Assembly (NCBI GenBank): GCA_039030395.1
Contig: JBCCEF010000019.1
Span: 36,507-100,506 of the forward strand
Origin: Acidobacteriota bacterium
GTDB taxonomy: Bacteria; Acidobacteriota; Thermoanaerobaculia; Multivoradales; JBCCEF01
Reading direction: 5' to 3'
DNA: 64,000 nt
Both the position numbers and the translations under genes were made by a program. Shown piece after piece: positions 13,685-37,526 of the stretch. Within the stretch, counting starts at the first letter, position 1, and each line of letters opens with the position of its first letter. Under the pieces are notes generated by a model that searched no databases, was not told the origin of the DNA, and saw nothing but the letters and a program-made list of their open reading frames with translations.

Positions 13685-15973
13685 CTATCCCCATAGAGGG
13701 GGAGGGCGCAACTGCTGGACGGGCATCGAGCCGTCCCCCTGAAACCCTTTTTGAGGCGCATCGGAATCCGGCGGCGGCCGCGCTGGCCGAAGAAGACCTC
13801 TTTCCGAGTGAGGCGCGATGCCCTCGGGATCAGTACCTTGGTCCGGCAGCGGCGCAGAGGGTGGAGTGTCCGACTGGAGGTAGTCCGTCAGCGACGCGAT
13901 GACCTCTTGGTGGAAGTCACCCAGCTGCTGCCCGGTGGGCACCCAATCGAGGGCTGCCTGCCAGCTTCCTTCGGCCGGGCCTGCACCATAGCCGAGAGTC
14001 CGCCACAGGCGCTCCGCCGTCTCCGGCATGAGAGGCGCGGCGACCAAACCCAGGACCTTGACGGCTAGAAGTTCCAGGGCTACGGCGGTACGCCACTCCT
14101 CGCTGCGGCTCGGTACTTCAGCCCACTCCGTTTGGCCCTGGCCGAAGCGGCGTCCCTCGCGCACGATCTCACTCATCACCACCACTGCCCGCTGGGGTGA
14201 AAAGGTTTCGTCTCCCCAGGCGCCGGCGGCGTCTTCGACCAGGGCTTCAAGGCGGCGGTAGAAGCGCCGCTGCTCCAGCGTCCACTCGCCGGCGCCGGGG
14301 ACCTTCGACCCGAGGCGGGTGGCGCGTTCGGCCACACCGTCGAGCCACGACTGCCAGTGTCCGGCAAGTTCGTCGTCGAGGGCTTGGCGGAACTCCTCGA
14401 GGGTGAAGTCGGTCTCTTCCCGCTCCGGCGCGGTACGGGCCAGGTAATAGCGCACCGCGTCGCGTGGCGCTTCGGCGAGCAGATCGCGGGCGAGAATGCG
14501 GTGGCCGCGACTGGTGGAGAACTTGAGGTTCGCCAGGCGATAAAACTCGTTGTTCAGATAGGCCGCCGGAAGCTGGAGTTCCGGATCCCAGGCTTTGAGG
14601 AGCGCCGGGATGAAGAGCGCGTAGTAGAAGCTGTTGTCGAAGCCGAAGCACTGCACCACCCGGCCGGAGTCGCTCTTCCAGTGCGTTGTCCAGGCATCGG
14701 CCGGTTCTCCCCGGGCGGTCAGCACCTCTTTACTGTAGGCGATATAGCGCGGCGCCATTTCGAGCCAGACGTAGATGCGGTGGTCTTCCCAGCCGTCGAT
14801 GGGCACTTCGATGCCCCAGTCCGTCGGATGGGTGACGGCCAGATCCGGCAGGCCGTCCGCCAGGATCGCCGCGCAGAAGCTCGCCAGGCGGCCGCCCATG
14901 GAGACGGTGCGCAGGTGGGTGCGCAGGGTTTCCGAGTGGCGGGACAGGGGAAAGACCAGGCGGCTGATCGGCACGCGAATGGGTGTCGCACCGCAAAGGT
15001 TGCAGGCGGGGTCCAGCAGATCCGGGCCGTCGTGGACCCGGCCACAGTCCTCACAGGTGTGGCCCACCATGGCGCTCTTGCAGTGCGGACAGCTCCCCTT
15101 GAGGAATGCCTCCCACAGGTATCGGTCACAGTGCGGACACCAGGGACACTCCGTCAGCCGCTCCTCCAGGTGGCCCGCCTTCCAGAGGTCCCGGACGAAG
15201 CTCTGTACCGTCGTGATGTGGTGGTCTGACCGCTGGGGCGAAGGGAAGGCGGCCAGGTCGATTCCCGCCGCCTGCAGGGTCTCTTCGATCGCCGTGGCGT
15301 AGAGGTCCGCCGTTGCCGCCGGATCGCGGTCGATGCGCCGCCCTTCGGCTTCGACGAAGATCGAATAGTCGTCGCTGCCGGTGACGAAGGTGGCGTCGAT
15401 GCCGCGCAGGCGGAGAAACCGAGCGTGGACGTCGCCGGCCAGATACGGACCCGAAAGGTGCCCCAGATGGAGATCGCCGTTGGGGGTCGGCGGGGCGGCG
15501 GTGACCAGGGCTCGGTCGATCGCCGCTGGGGTCTCCTCGTTTGCACCCAGACCGGCCGCGCCTAAGCCGGCCGCGCCTAAGCCGGCCGCACCCTTGCCGG
15601 TCCAGGTGGCACGGTCTTCCCACCACACGGTGAGAAACACCAGCTCCTCGCTGTCGGAGGGGTTGGTCAGCCGATGGTTGTCGAAGGGGCGGTGAAAGGT
15701 GACGTCTCCGGGGGAGACTTCGAAGCGATCGTCGCCCACCTGCATCCTGCCGGCACCGCGGAAGATGAAGAAGGATTCGAGTTCCTGGTGGGCATTGGCC
15801 TGGGTGGATTCGCCCGGTGCGAGCACCGCCCAGGCAGCGCCAAAGGGTGGCTCGTCCACCACCCCCTGCCAGGGGTAGATCATTTGCAGGTCGACGTTGT
15901 AGGCGTGGACGAAGGATGCCGGATCGAGGCGGCGAACGACTTTGGAGTGGGGGCGGACGGCGGAAAAGGTCAC
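13685..15973 (-). CDS. Cupin fused to a methionyl-tRNA-synthetase-like enzyme
   Basis: 762 aa from a GTG at 15973 with an AGGAGG site 9 nt upstream. Residues about 1-145 are a cupin (PGESTQANAHQELESFFIFRG, GDVTFHRPFDNHRLTN). A linker of repeated GAAGL units follows. Then comes a class I synthetase of MetRS type: HIGH-like PTPNGDLHLGH, GSDDYSIF, a complete double zinc knuckle (CPWC, CPHC, CEDC, CNLC), VVQCFGFDNSFYYA, a KMSKS-like KFSTSRG, and an anticodon-domain-like helical part. The WxDA segment of MetRS reads WLEMA. It lies downstream of an FG-GAP gene and divergent from an NRPS. It is unlikely to be the housekeeping MetRS. It may activate an amino acid for the peptide pathway or protect against its product; both are inference. 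Confidence 0.85.
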   Translation of the reverse strand: MTFSAVRPHSKVVRRLDPASFVHAYNVDLQMIYPWQGVVDEPPFGAAWAVLAPGESTQANAHQELESFFIFRGAGRMQVGDDRFEVSPGDVTFHRPFDNHRLTNPSDSEELVFLTVWWEDRATWTGKGAAGLGAAGLGAAGLGANEETPAAIDRALVTAAPPTPNGDLHLGHLSGPYLAGDVHARFLRLRGIDATFVTGSDDYSIFVEAEGRRIDRDPAATADLYATAIEETLQAAGIDLAAFPSPQRSDHHITTVQSFVRDLWKAGHLEERLTECPWCPHCDRYLWEAFLKGSCPHCKSAMVGHTCEDCGRVHDGPDLLDPACNLCGATPIRVPISRLVFPLSRHSETLRTHLRTVSMGGRLASFCAAILADGLPDLAVTHPTDWGIEVPIDGWEDHRIYVWLEMAPRYIAYSKEVLTARGEPADAWTTHWKSDSGRVVQCFGFDNSFYYALFIPALLKAWDPELQLPAAYLNNEFYRLANLKFSTSRGHRILARDLLAEAPRDAVRYYLARTAPEREETDFTLEEFRQALDDELAGHWQSWLDGVAERATRLGSKVPGAGEWTLEQRRFYRRLEALVEDAAGAWGDETFSPQRAVVVMSEIVREGRRFGQGQTEWAEVPSRSEEWRTAVALELLAVKVLGLVAAPLMPETAERLWRTLGYGAGPAEGSWQAALDWVPTGQQLGDFHQEVIASLTDYLQSDTPPSAPLPDQGTDPEGIAPHSERGLLRPARPPPDSDAPQKGFQGDGSMPVQQLRPPPLWG

Positions 15974-16048
15974 GGCGAGAGACCTCCTGCTCTGGAATAC
16001 CGGAGGCGGCCTGCACCACCTCCGAATGGCTGAGGGATTCGACGAAAG

Positions 16049-16075
16049 GCCGGCGGCCAGAGGCCGGCCGCCGGC
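16049..16075. terminator. GC hairpin between the FG-GAP gene and the cupin-MetRS-like gene
   Basis: Perfect 10-bp arms gccggcggcc/ggccgccggc (16049-16058 and 16066-16075) with a 7-nt loop, 19 bp after the FG-GAP gene's stop on the minus strand. There is no T-run. It could attenuate readthrough into the cupin-MetRS-like gene, which starts 76 bp further on. Confidence 0.45.
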
Positions 16076-16093
16076 GGATTCGTCGAGCACCGG

Positions 16094-18130
16094 TCAGTGG
16101 TTGCGGCGTTCTTCGATGTAGGCCCACAAGGCGCTCTTGAAGAACCGCCGCTTCTCGTGGCGATCGAGAACGCCGGCCCGCCTTAGATCGACGAGGGACC
16201 GGACCACGCAGCTCACATAGCGTCCGAAGCGCGGCTCGTCGAAGCGGCAGGGAATCTCCGGGAAGATGATCCGCTCGCCCGGTCGCACGTAGTGGAGACG
16301 ATTGACTACGCCGCCCGGCCACAGCACGTCAACGGTGCCCCACCGGGCGTCGCCCATGCCGAAATGGGCGCTGAGCGAGTCCTGCGACGAGTAGCTCGAA
16401 CCGCCGACGATGGGGCGTAAGGCGGTCGCGCCGCCGTGCGGTGTGAAGGACACCACCGCGCCGATGCCGTCGCGGTTGACGCTGCCTTTGCGGGTCAGGT
16501 CGATCGTGCCGAGGGTGGTGATGTCCGCCCAACCGTTGCCGTTGTCGCCGCTCGAGATCTCCACCGCCAGGGTGCCGTCCACCAGGGTCGGGTCGGTGTA
16601 GGTCTGGAACCCCGGATTGGAGCTGCCGGAGAAGGCCAACTCGATCCCTGCGACGTCGTCGAAGGGTGATCCGAAAGGCCCGATGACCGCCGAGAAGAGG
16701 AGGAAGATCTGCTCGACGACGTCGAAATTCGACACCGAGACGATGTCCTCGAAGCCGTCCCCGTTGAGGTCGCCTACGGCCACCCCCTGCACCGTGCGCT
16801 TGTAGTGCTCGGTGGCGAAGGCGCCGGAGTCCCAGGAGAATGTTCCGGAGCAGTTGCCGTCGTTCTTCAGCAGGACGCCGGGGTTGTCCTCGACGATCAG
16901 GGAGAACAGGTCGACGCCGCCGTGGTAGACGATGTCGCTGTCGCCGTCGTTGTCATAGTCGAAGATCGAAGTTCCCCAGCCGAAGGGGGTCATCGCCAGG
17001 TCTCCGACGCCCGGATCCGAAAAGGTGCCGTCGTCGTTGCCGAAGAACCAGCGCGAGGGCTGGCCGCCGGGTCCCAGGTAACCGAGGTTGGTGGAGAAGA
17101 AGTCGAGGTTGCCGTCGCAGTTCAGGTCGCCGAAGTCGAGACCCATCCAGCCGCCGAAAATGTCGAGGCCCACCTGCAGGGTGATGTCCGTGAAGCGGCC
17201 GGTGCCGTCGTTCTGGAAGATGCGGTTGTAGCCGCGCTCCTCGGAGGCGTCCTGCGGCGCGCCGCCCTGATTGTCGGCGGAGACGATGTCCTGGTCGCCG
17301 TCGAGATCGATGTCGACCATCGCGATGGCCCAGCTAAAGGCTGCGTCGGGCATGTTCGAGACGTTCTGGATGCCGGATGAGGCACTGACGTCCTCGAAGG
17401 TATTGCCGCCCAGGTTGAGGTAGAGCTCGTTGTGTTCCATACCGTCGTAGGTCGGTCCGATGGTGAACACCGGGATGCGGTGATTCCAGTTGTCATAGGT
17501 GTTGGCGACCACCACGTCGAGCAGGCCGTCGTTATCGATGTCGCCGAAGGAGCAGCCGGTGGACCAGCGGGCGACATTGCCGACGCCGGAGAGGTCGGTG
17601 ATGTCCAGGAAGGTGCCGTCGCTCTGGTTCTCGAACAGGCGGCTACCCTCGCCGCTGCCGAGCACCAGCAGATCCTGATCGCCGTCGTTGTCGATGTCCC
17701 CGGCGCAGGCGCCGGCGGAATCCTGGCCGAAGGCTCCGACGCCGGCGGCCCCGCCGACATCCACGAAGGTCACCGCGCCGGTCTCCTCGAGTTGGTTGAC
17801 ATATAGGGAGTTGTCGACGCCGGGACCGTTGGTGACATAGATGTCCTCGTCGCCGTCGCGGTCGAAGTCGAAGAGCACCACGCCGGGATTGCCGCGGCCC
17901 TTCTGCGGCGTCAGGTTGGTGCGGATGTCGCGGAAGTCCGCCAGCGGAATCGGCGACAGGGCCACCGCTGCATCGCGCTGGGTGATGCGCGCCGAGGGAG
18001 CCCGTCGGTAGGTGATGCCGGCACCATCGTCAGCGGCAATGTCCTGGAACGTCACGCCGCCGTCGGCGAGGGCGGCGAGCGGTACGCCACAGAGGGCGGT
18101 GGCGAATAGCCATGCGGTTTTTCTGATCAT
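16094..18130 (-). CDS. CRTAC1-family exported protein with FG-GAP repeats and ASPIC/UnbV domain
   Basis: 678 aa from ATG 18130 with an AGGAGG site. A signal peptide (MIRKTAWLFATALCGVPLAA, then LADGG) is followed by at least seven calcium-binding FG-GAP/VCBS repeats, for example DFDRDGDEDIYV, DIDNDGDQDLLV, DLNCDGNLDFFS and DYDNDGDSDIVY. They would fold into a beta-propeller. The C-terminal ASPIC/UnbV domain is seen in GIGAVVSFTPHGG through VDVLWPGGVV. Such proteins are exported and probably bind ligands or partners at the surface. It is divergent from the NRPS gene across a 294-bp promoter region and on the same strand as the cupin-MetRS-like gene, so it may or may not belong to the peptide locus. 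Confidence 0.92.
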   Translation of the reverse strand: MIRKTAWLFATALCGVPLAALADGGVTFQDIAADDGAGITYRRAPSARITQRDAAVALSPIPLADFRDIRTNLTPQKGRGNPGVVLFDFDRDGDEDIYVTNGPGVDNSLYVNQLEETGAVTFVDVGGAAGVGAFGQDSAGACAGDIDNDGDQDLLVLGSGEGSRLFENQSDGTFLDITDLSGVGNVARWSTGCSFGDIDNDGLLDVVVANTYDNWNHRIPVFTIGPTYDGMEHNELYLNLGGNTFEDVSASSGIQNVSNMPDAAFSWAIAMVDIDLDGDQDIVSADNQGGAPQDASEERGYNRIFQNDGTGRFTDITLQVGLDIFGGWMGLDFGDLNCDGNLDFFSTNLGYLGPGGQPSRWFFGNDDGTFSDPGVGDLAMTPFGWGTSIFDYDNDGDSDIVYHGGVDLFSLIVEDNPGVLLKNDGNCSGTFSWDSGAFATEHYKRTVQGVAVGDLNGDGFEDIVSVSNFDVVEQIFLLFSAVIGPFGSPFDDVAGIELAFSGSSNPGFQTYTDPTLVDGTLAVEISSGDNGNGWADITTLGTIDLTRKGSVNRDGIGAVVSFTPHGGATALRPIVGGSSYSSQDSLSAHFGMGDARWGTVDVLWPGGVVNRLHYVRPGERIIFPEIPCRFDEPRFGRYVSCVVRSLVDLRRAGVLDRHEKRRFFKSALWAYIEERRNH

Positions 18131-18397
18131 CGGTCCTCCTTGTAAGGGTCCTTCAAAAGCAAGCTTCGAATCACCGGATCGAGCCGCGTGAATTCGGTGC
18201 TGGGTCAAACACTGTGGATCGATGACGCTGCCCTTCGGGTCGTTGGGGGCGACGGGTGTTGGCAGCGTCGTCAGGCATTCCCTCGCGATCCAGCGGCGCC
18301 CGATCGGTCGTTGTGGCACCGGTGAGCAGGCGAGTTGTCATGCACCGATTCGCCTATGTTAATCTTTCTGTGCGCATATTGCAATTCATATATATCA

Positions 18398-18403
18398 TAT
18401 AAT
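18398..18403 (+). promoter_or_regulatory. Candidate -10 box of the NRPS gene in an AT-rich island
   Basis: A perfect TATAAT (18398-18403) lies in the strikingly AT-rich stretch 18355-18430 of the 294-bp divergent gap between the FG-GAP gene and the NRPS. No clear -35 box is seen at 17 bp, so an activator may be needed. Transcription from here would begin near 18410, which favours an NRPS start at 18425. The rest of the gap (18131-18350) shows no gene. Confidence 0.45.
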
Positions 18404-18424
18404 AATATGAGCAACGGAATATCA

Positions 18425-33748
<15,324 letters not shown>

Positions 33749-33785
33749 CCCTTCCGATGAACTTCTCTCTGCAAGGAGCGCCCCT

Positions 33786-36215
33786 ATGAGCGGATGGTTG
33801 CGGGACCTGCGCTTCGCCGCCCGGCTGTTCCGCCGGCGGCCGGGATTCACCGCCGCCTCGGTGGTTTGCCTCGGCCTCGGAATCGGTGCGGTGGCGACGA
33901 TGTTCGCCTTGATCGATGCGGTGTTGCTCAAGCCGCTGCCCTTCGCCGACGCCGACCGGATGGTGATGGTGTGGAACCACTTCTTGCAGCGCGATCTGCC
34001 GGAATTTCCCTCCTCCGGCCACGAGTTCGCGGATCACCGTCGCGGCAACGGCGCTTTCTCGCACGTCGCCGGCGTCTTGCCGTGGGACTTCAACCTGTCC
34101 GCCGCCGGCAGCGAGCCCCTGAGGGTGGAAGGGGCACGGGCTTCGGCGGCCCTGTTCTCGTCCCTCGGTGTCGAGGCGGCCCTCGGGCGGGTATACAGCG
34201 AAGAGGAGGAGACCGCCGGCCGGGCGGTGGCGGTGATTTCCGACGGACTGTGGCGCCGCCAGTTCGGCGGCGAGGAGGCGGCGCGCGGCCGGCAGATCTC
34301 CCTCGATGGCGTACCTCATACGGTGGTCGGCGTGCTGCCGCCCTTCGATCTCGAAGTGGTGGAGGCGGATGTCTGGGTGCCCTTCACCCCCAACCCGGCG
34401 ATTCCGCGATTCATGCGCGGCGTCCTGCTCATCGCGCGCCTGGCGGACGGCCTGACCCTGGAGCAGGCGCAGGCCGAAACGTCGGCCCTGGCGGCCCGGC
34501 TGCAGAGCGAGTACCCGGACATCTACAAAGAGGGCAGCGGTTGGGGGATGCACTTGACCCCGCTCAGGGAGGAGGTGGTGGGCGACGTGCGACCGCTCCT
34601 CTGGACCCTCTTCGGCGCCGTGCTGCTGGTGCTGTTGATCGCTTGCGTCAACGTCGCCAACCTGCAGATCACCCAGGCCACCGTACGCGGCGGGGAACTG
34701 GCCGTGCGAGCGGCCCTGGGAGCCGGTCGGCGGACCTTGGCGCGGCAACTCCTGGCCGAGAGCCTGATGCTTTCGGCCGGCGGCGGTGCGCTGGGAATCG
34801 CCCTCGGGGTGCTCGCCGGGCGCATCCTGCTGCGACTCGATCCGGGCACCCTGCCGCGACTGCATCAGGTAGCGCTGAACGGGCGGGTGGTGGCGGTGGT
34901 GCTGGCCTTTGCGGCCTTCACCGGAATACTGGTCGGTCTCTGGCCGGCGCTTCGAGTATCGCGGGCGAACCTCCAAAGTGCCCTCAAGGACGGCGGCCGC
35001 GGCGGCGACGCCGGTTTTCAGCGCAAGGGGCTGCGGGCGGGACTGGCGGTGGCGGAGATCGCCCTCGCCATGACCGTGTTGATCGCCGCCGGCCTGATGG
35101 TGCGGAGCGTCGACCGGATGAGTCGCTCGCATCCGGGGTTCGAGGCGGAGAACCGCCTGAGCCTGCAGATCGTTCTGTCCCGCGCCACCTACGCTCCGGC
35201 GGAGCGCAAGTTGGAGTACTACCGCGCCCTGCGGTCCGCTTTGGAAGGGCTACCGGGGGTTGAGGAGGTGGCCGTCGTCTCGCACCTGCCGGGCAGCGGC
35301 AAGGCGGGATTGCGCGGCGTCCCCCAGGCTGCCGGCCGGCCGCCGGTGCCGGGCACGCCGACCCCGCCGGCGGGCATCCGGATGGTCAGTCCCGGCTACT
35401 TTCGCACCCTCGGTATTCCGCTCGAGAGGGGTCGCGATTTCACCGACGCCGACGATGCCCAGGCTCCGCCGGTAGTGGTGATCGACCGGGCCGTCGCCGA
35501 GCGCTTTTGGCCGCACCGCGACGCCATCGGCCAGGAGCTCGAAATCCCGGGTTTGTTCGAGCAACCGCGCCGCGTGGTGGGGGTGGTGGGCGAGGTGAAT
35601 CATCAGGGCTTGGCGGACGAACCCCAGGGCGAGCTGTACCTGGCCTATCCCCAGATGCCGACCTTCGATCTCGCCCCGGTGCTCCACACCCGCGGCGATC
35701 CCATGGCGCTGGCGGAGGAGGCGCGACGGGCCCTGCTGGCGGTCGATCCAACGCAGCCGGCGGAGGACGTCCGGGCGATGACCGAGCGGCTCCGCGGTTC
35801 CATCGCCCAGCCGCGCTTCCAGGCCGTGGTCTTCAGCCTGTTCGGCGCCGTGGCCCTGGCCCTGGCGCTGATCGGCGTCTACGGGGTGATGGCCTTCGCG
35901 GTGGCCCGGCGCACCCGCGAACTGGGGATCCGCATGGCCCTCGGAGCGCACCGCGGGGACGTGCTGGCGCTGGTGCTGCGCTCCGGCCTGCGCCTGGCGG
36001 TGGTGGGGGTGGCCGCCGGTCTGGTGCTCGCCTGGCTGACGGTGCGTCTCCTGTCGGTGCCCCTCGAGACCCTCGCCAGCGGAATCTCGGCAACGGATCC
36101 GGCGACCTTCTTGGCGGTGCCCCTGCTGCTTTCGGCGATGGCGCTGCTGGCGAGTTGGGTGCCCGCCCGGCGGGCCACCCGCATCGACCCGATGGTCGCC
36201 CTCCGGCATGACTGA
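33786..36215 (+). CDS. ADOP-family orphan MacB/FtsX-type permease
   Basis: 809 aa from ATG 33786, which has an AAGGAG site and starts 37 bp after the NRPS stop. It has two MacB-like halves: an N-terminal RDLRFAARLFRRRPGFTAAS segment with a first membrane helix and a large periplasmic domain, then FtsX-type membrane blocks near residues 270-390 (ALGAGRRTLARQLLAESLML) and at the C-terminus (LGIRMALGAHRGDVLALVLR, then PARRATRIDPMVALR). This is the architecture of acidobacterial duplicated orphan permeases, which lack a fused ATPase, and none is encoded nearby. Its place right after the NRPS suggests a role in export of, or protection from, the peptide, but that is inference. Confidence 0.92.
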   Translation: MSGWLRDLRFAARLFRRRPGFTAASVVCLGLGIGAVATMFALIDAVLLKPLPFADADRMVMVWNHFLQRDLPEFPSSGHEFADHRRGNGAFSHVAGVLPWDFNLSAAGSEPLRVEGARASAALFSSLGVEAALGRVYSEEEETAGRAVAVISDGLWRRQFGGEEAARGRQISLDGVPHTVVGVLPPFDLEVVEADVWVPFTPNPAIPRFMRGVLLIARLADGLTLEQAQAETSALAARLQSEYPDIYKEGSGWGMHLTPLREEVVGDVRPLLWTLFGAVLLVLLIACVNVANLQITQATVRGGELAVRAALGAGRRTLARQLLAESLMLSAGGGALGIALGVLAGRILLRLDPGTLPRLHQVALNGRVVAVVLAFAAFTGILVGLWPALRVSRANLQSALKDGGRGGDAGFQRKGLRAGLAVAEIALAMTVLIAAGLMVRSVDRMSRSHPGFEAENRLSLQIVLSRATYAPAERKLEYYRALRSALEGLPGVEEVAVVSHLPGSGKAGLRGVPQAAGRPPVPGTPTPPAGIRMVSPGYFRTLGIPLERGRDFTDADDAQAPPVVVIDRAVAERFWPHRDAIGQELEIPGLFEQPRRVVGVVGEVNHQGLADEPQGELYLAYPQMPTFDLAPVLHTRGDPMALAEEARRALLAVDPTQPAEDVRAMTERLRGSIAQPRFQAVVFSLFGAVALALALIGVYGVMAFAVARRTRELGIRMALGAHRGDVLALVLRSGLRLAVVGVAAGLVLAWLTVRLLSVPLETLASGISATDPATFLAVPLLLSAMALLASWVPARRATRIDPMVALRHD

Positions 36216-37524
36216 GTTGGTGTCGGCATCGGCGGCGAGCGCCCGCGGTTCCGGCCGCCGGACCTTTTTGAGCCTCTGGCTCGGCCAGGTGATCTCCCTG
36301 GTGGGCACTCGCGCCACCGCCTTCGCCCTCGGCGTGTGGGTTTTCCAGCAGACCGGTTCCGCCACTTGGTTCGCCGCCATCGCCCTGGCGTCCAACCTGC
36401 CGGCCATTCTGGTGTCGCCGCTGGCCGGCGCCTGGGTCGACCGGACCGACCGGCGGCGGGTGATGATCGGGGCGGATACGTTGGCGGCCCTCGGCAGCCT
36501 GGCTTTGCTTCTCCTGGTGGCGACAGGCCATCTGGCGCTGTGGCATCTCTACGCGGTGGCGACCCTGGCGTCGCTGGTCGGCGCCTTCCAGTTCCCCGCC
36601 TTCTCGGCTTCCGTCACCCTGCTCTTACCCAAGGACCAGTACGCCCGCGCCTCGGGGCTAGTGCAGCTCGGCCGCACCGGTTCCGACGTCGTGGCGCCGC
36701 TCTTGGCCGGTGGGCTGCTGGGGTCATTCGGCCTCACCGGGGTGATCGCGGTCGATCTGGTGACCTTTCTGATCGCCGTCACGGTGTTGGTCCTGGCGCG
36801 GGTCCCTTCGCCGCCGCCACCCACCGAGCGCCGTTCCCTGTGGGCCGACGCCGGTTCCGGCTGGAGCTGGATTCGCCGCCGGCCGGGCCTGCTGTGGTTG
36901 CTCGGGTTGATCGCCTCCTTCAACCTGTGGCTCCCCCTCGCCCTGGTGCTCACCACGCCGATGGTGCTCGGGTTCACCGGCGTCGAGGAGCTGGGGCTGG
37001 TGCTCGGCCTGGGCGCCGCCGGTGCCCTCGCGGGCAGCTTCACCTTGACCGCCTGGGGAGGTCCCGAGGGTAAGGTGCGCGGCCTTCTCGCCTTCACTCC
37101 GGTGCTGGCCCTCGGCCTCATTGTGGCGGGCCTCAAACCGTCGGTCCCGCTCACCGCCGCCGGCCTTTTTCTGGCCATGTTCGCGGCCCCGTTGATCCAC
37201 GGCTGCAGCCAGGCGATCTGGCAGCGCAAGGTGCCGCCGGAATTGCAGGGCAGGGTGTTCGCGGTACGTCGGATGATCGCCCAGGCGACGGCGCCGGTGG
37301 CCTTTTTGGCCGCCGGTCCGCTGGCCGACGGCGTCTTCGGTCCGCTCCTCGCAGCGGGCGGCTCAGCGGTCGGGAGCCTGGGGGGCTTGTGGGGGGTGGG
37401 ACCGGGCCGGGGGATCGGACTGCTCTTTGCCTTGCTGGGCGGATTGCTGCTGCTCACCTCTGTCTTCGCCTTCGCCCACCGGCCCTTGATGGCGGTCGAG
37501 CAGGATGTGCCGGACGCAGGCTAG
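36208..37524 (+). CDS. MFS transporter, EntS-like exporter type
   Basis: 438 aa; the start overlaps the permease gene by 8 bp, so translation is probably coupled. About twelve hydrophobic segments are visible, with the MFS loop motif DRTDRRRVMIGAD between helices 2 and 3 and a second loop WQRKVPPELQGRVFAVRR in the C-terminal half. That last pattern is common in the MFS subgroup that includes the enterobactin exporter EntS and macrolide efflux proteins. Together with the NRPS and ADOP genes it forms an apparent operon of synthetase plus two transport-type proteins. Likely exports the peptide; substrate unproven. Confidence 0.92.
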   Translation: MTELVSASAASARGSGRRTFLSLWLGQVISLVGTRATAFALGVWVFQQTGSATWFAAIALASNLPAILVSPLAGAWVDRTDRRRVMIGADTLAALGSLALLLLVATGHLALWHLYAVATLASLVGAFQFPAFSASVTLLLPKDQYARASGLVQLGRTGSDVVAPLLAGGLLGSFGLTGVIAVDLVTFLIAVTVLVLARVPSPPPPTERRSLWADAGSGWSWIRRRPGLLWLLGLIASFNLWLPLALVLTTPMVLGFTGVEELGLVLGLGAAGALAGSFTLTAWGGPEGKVRGLLAFTPVLALGLIVAGLKPSVPLTAAGLFLAMFAAPLIHGCSQAIWQRKVPPELQGRVFAVRRMIAQATAPVAFLAAGPLADGVFGPLLAAGGSAVGSLGGLWGVGPGRGIGLLFALLGGLLLLTSVFAFAHRPLMAVEQDVPDAG

Positions 37525-37526
37525 CG

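Noticed and set aside
18335-18424. NRPS translation from the TTG at 18335
   Set aside because: It would place the TATAAT promoter inside the gene and adds a Cys/Tyr-rich AT-derived leader with no family match; 18425 preferred.
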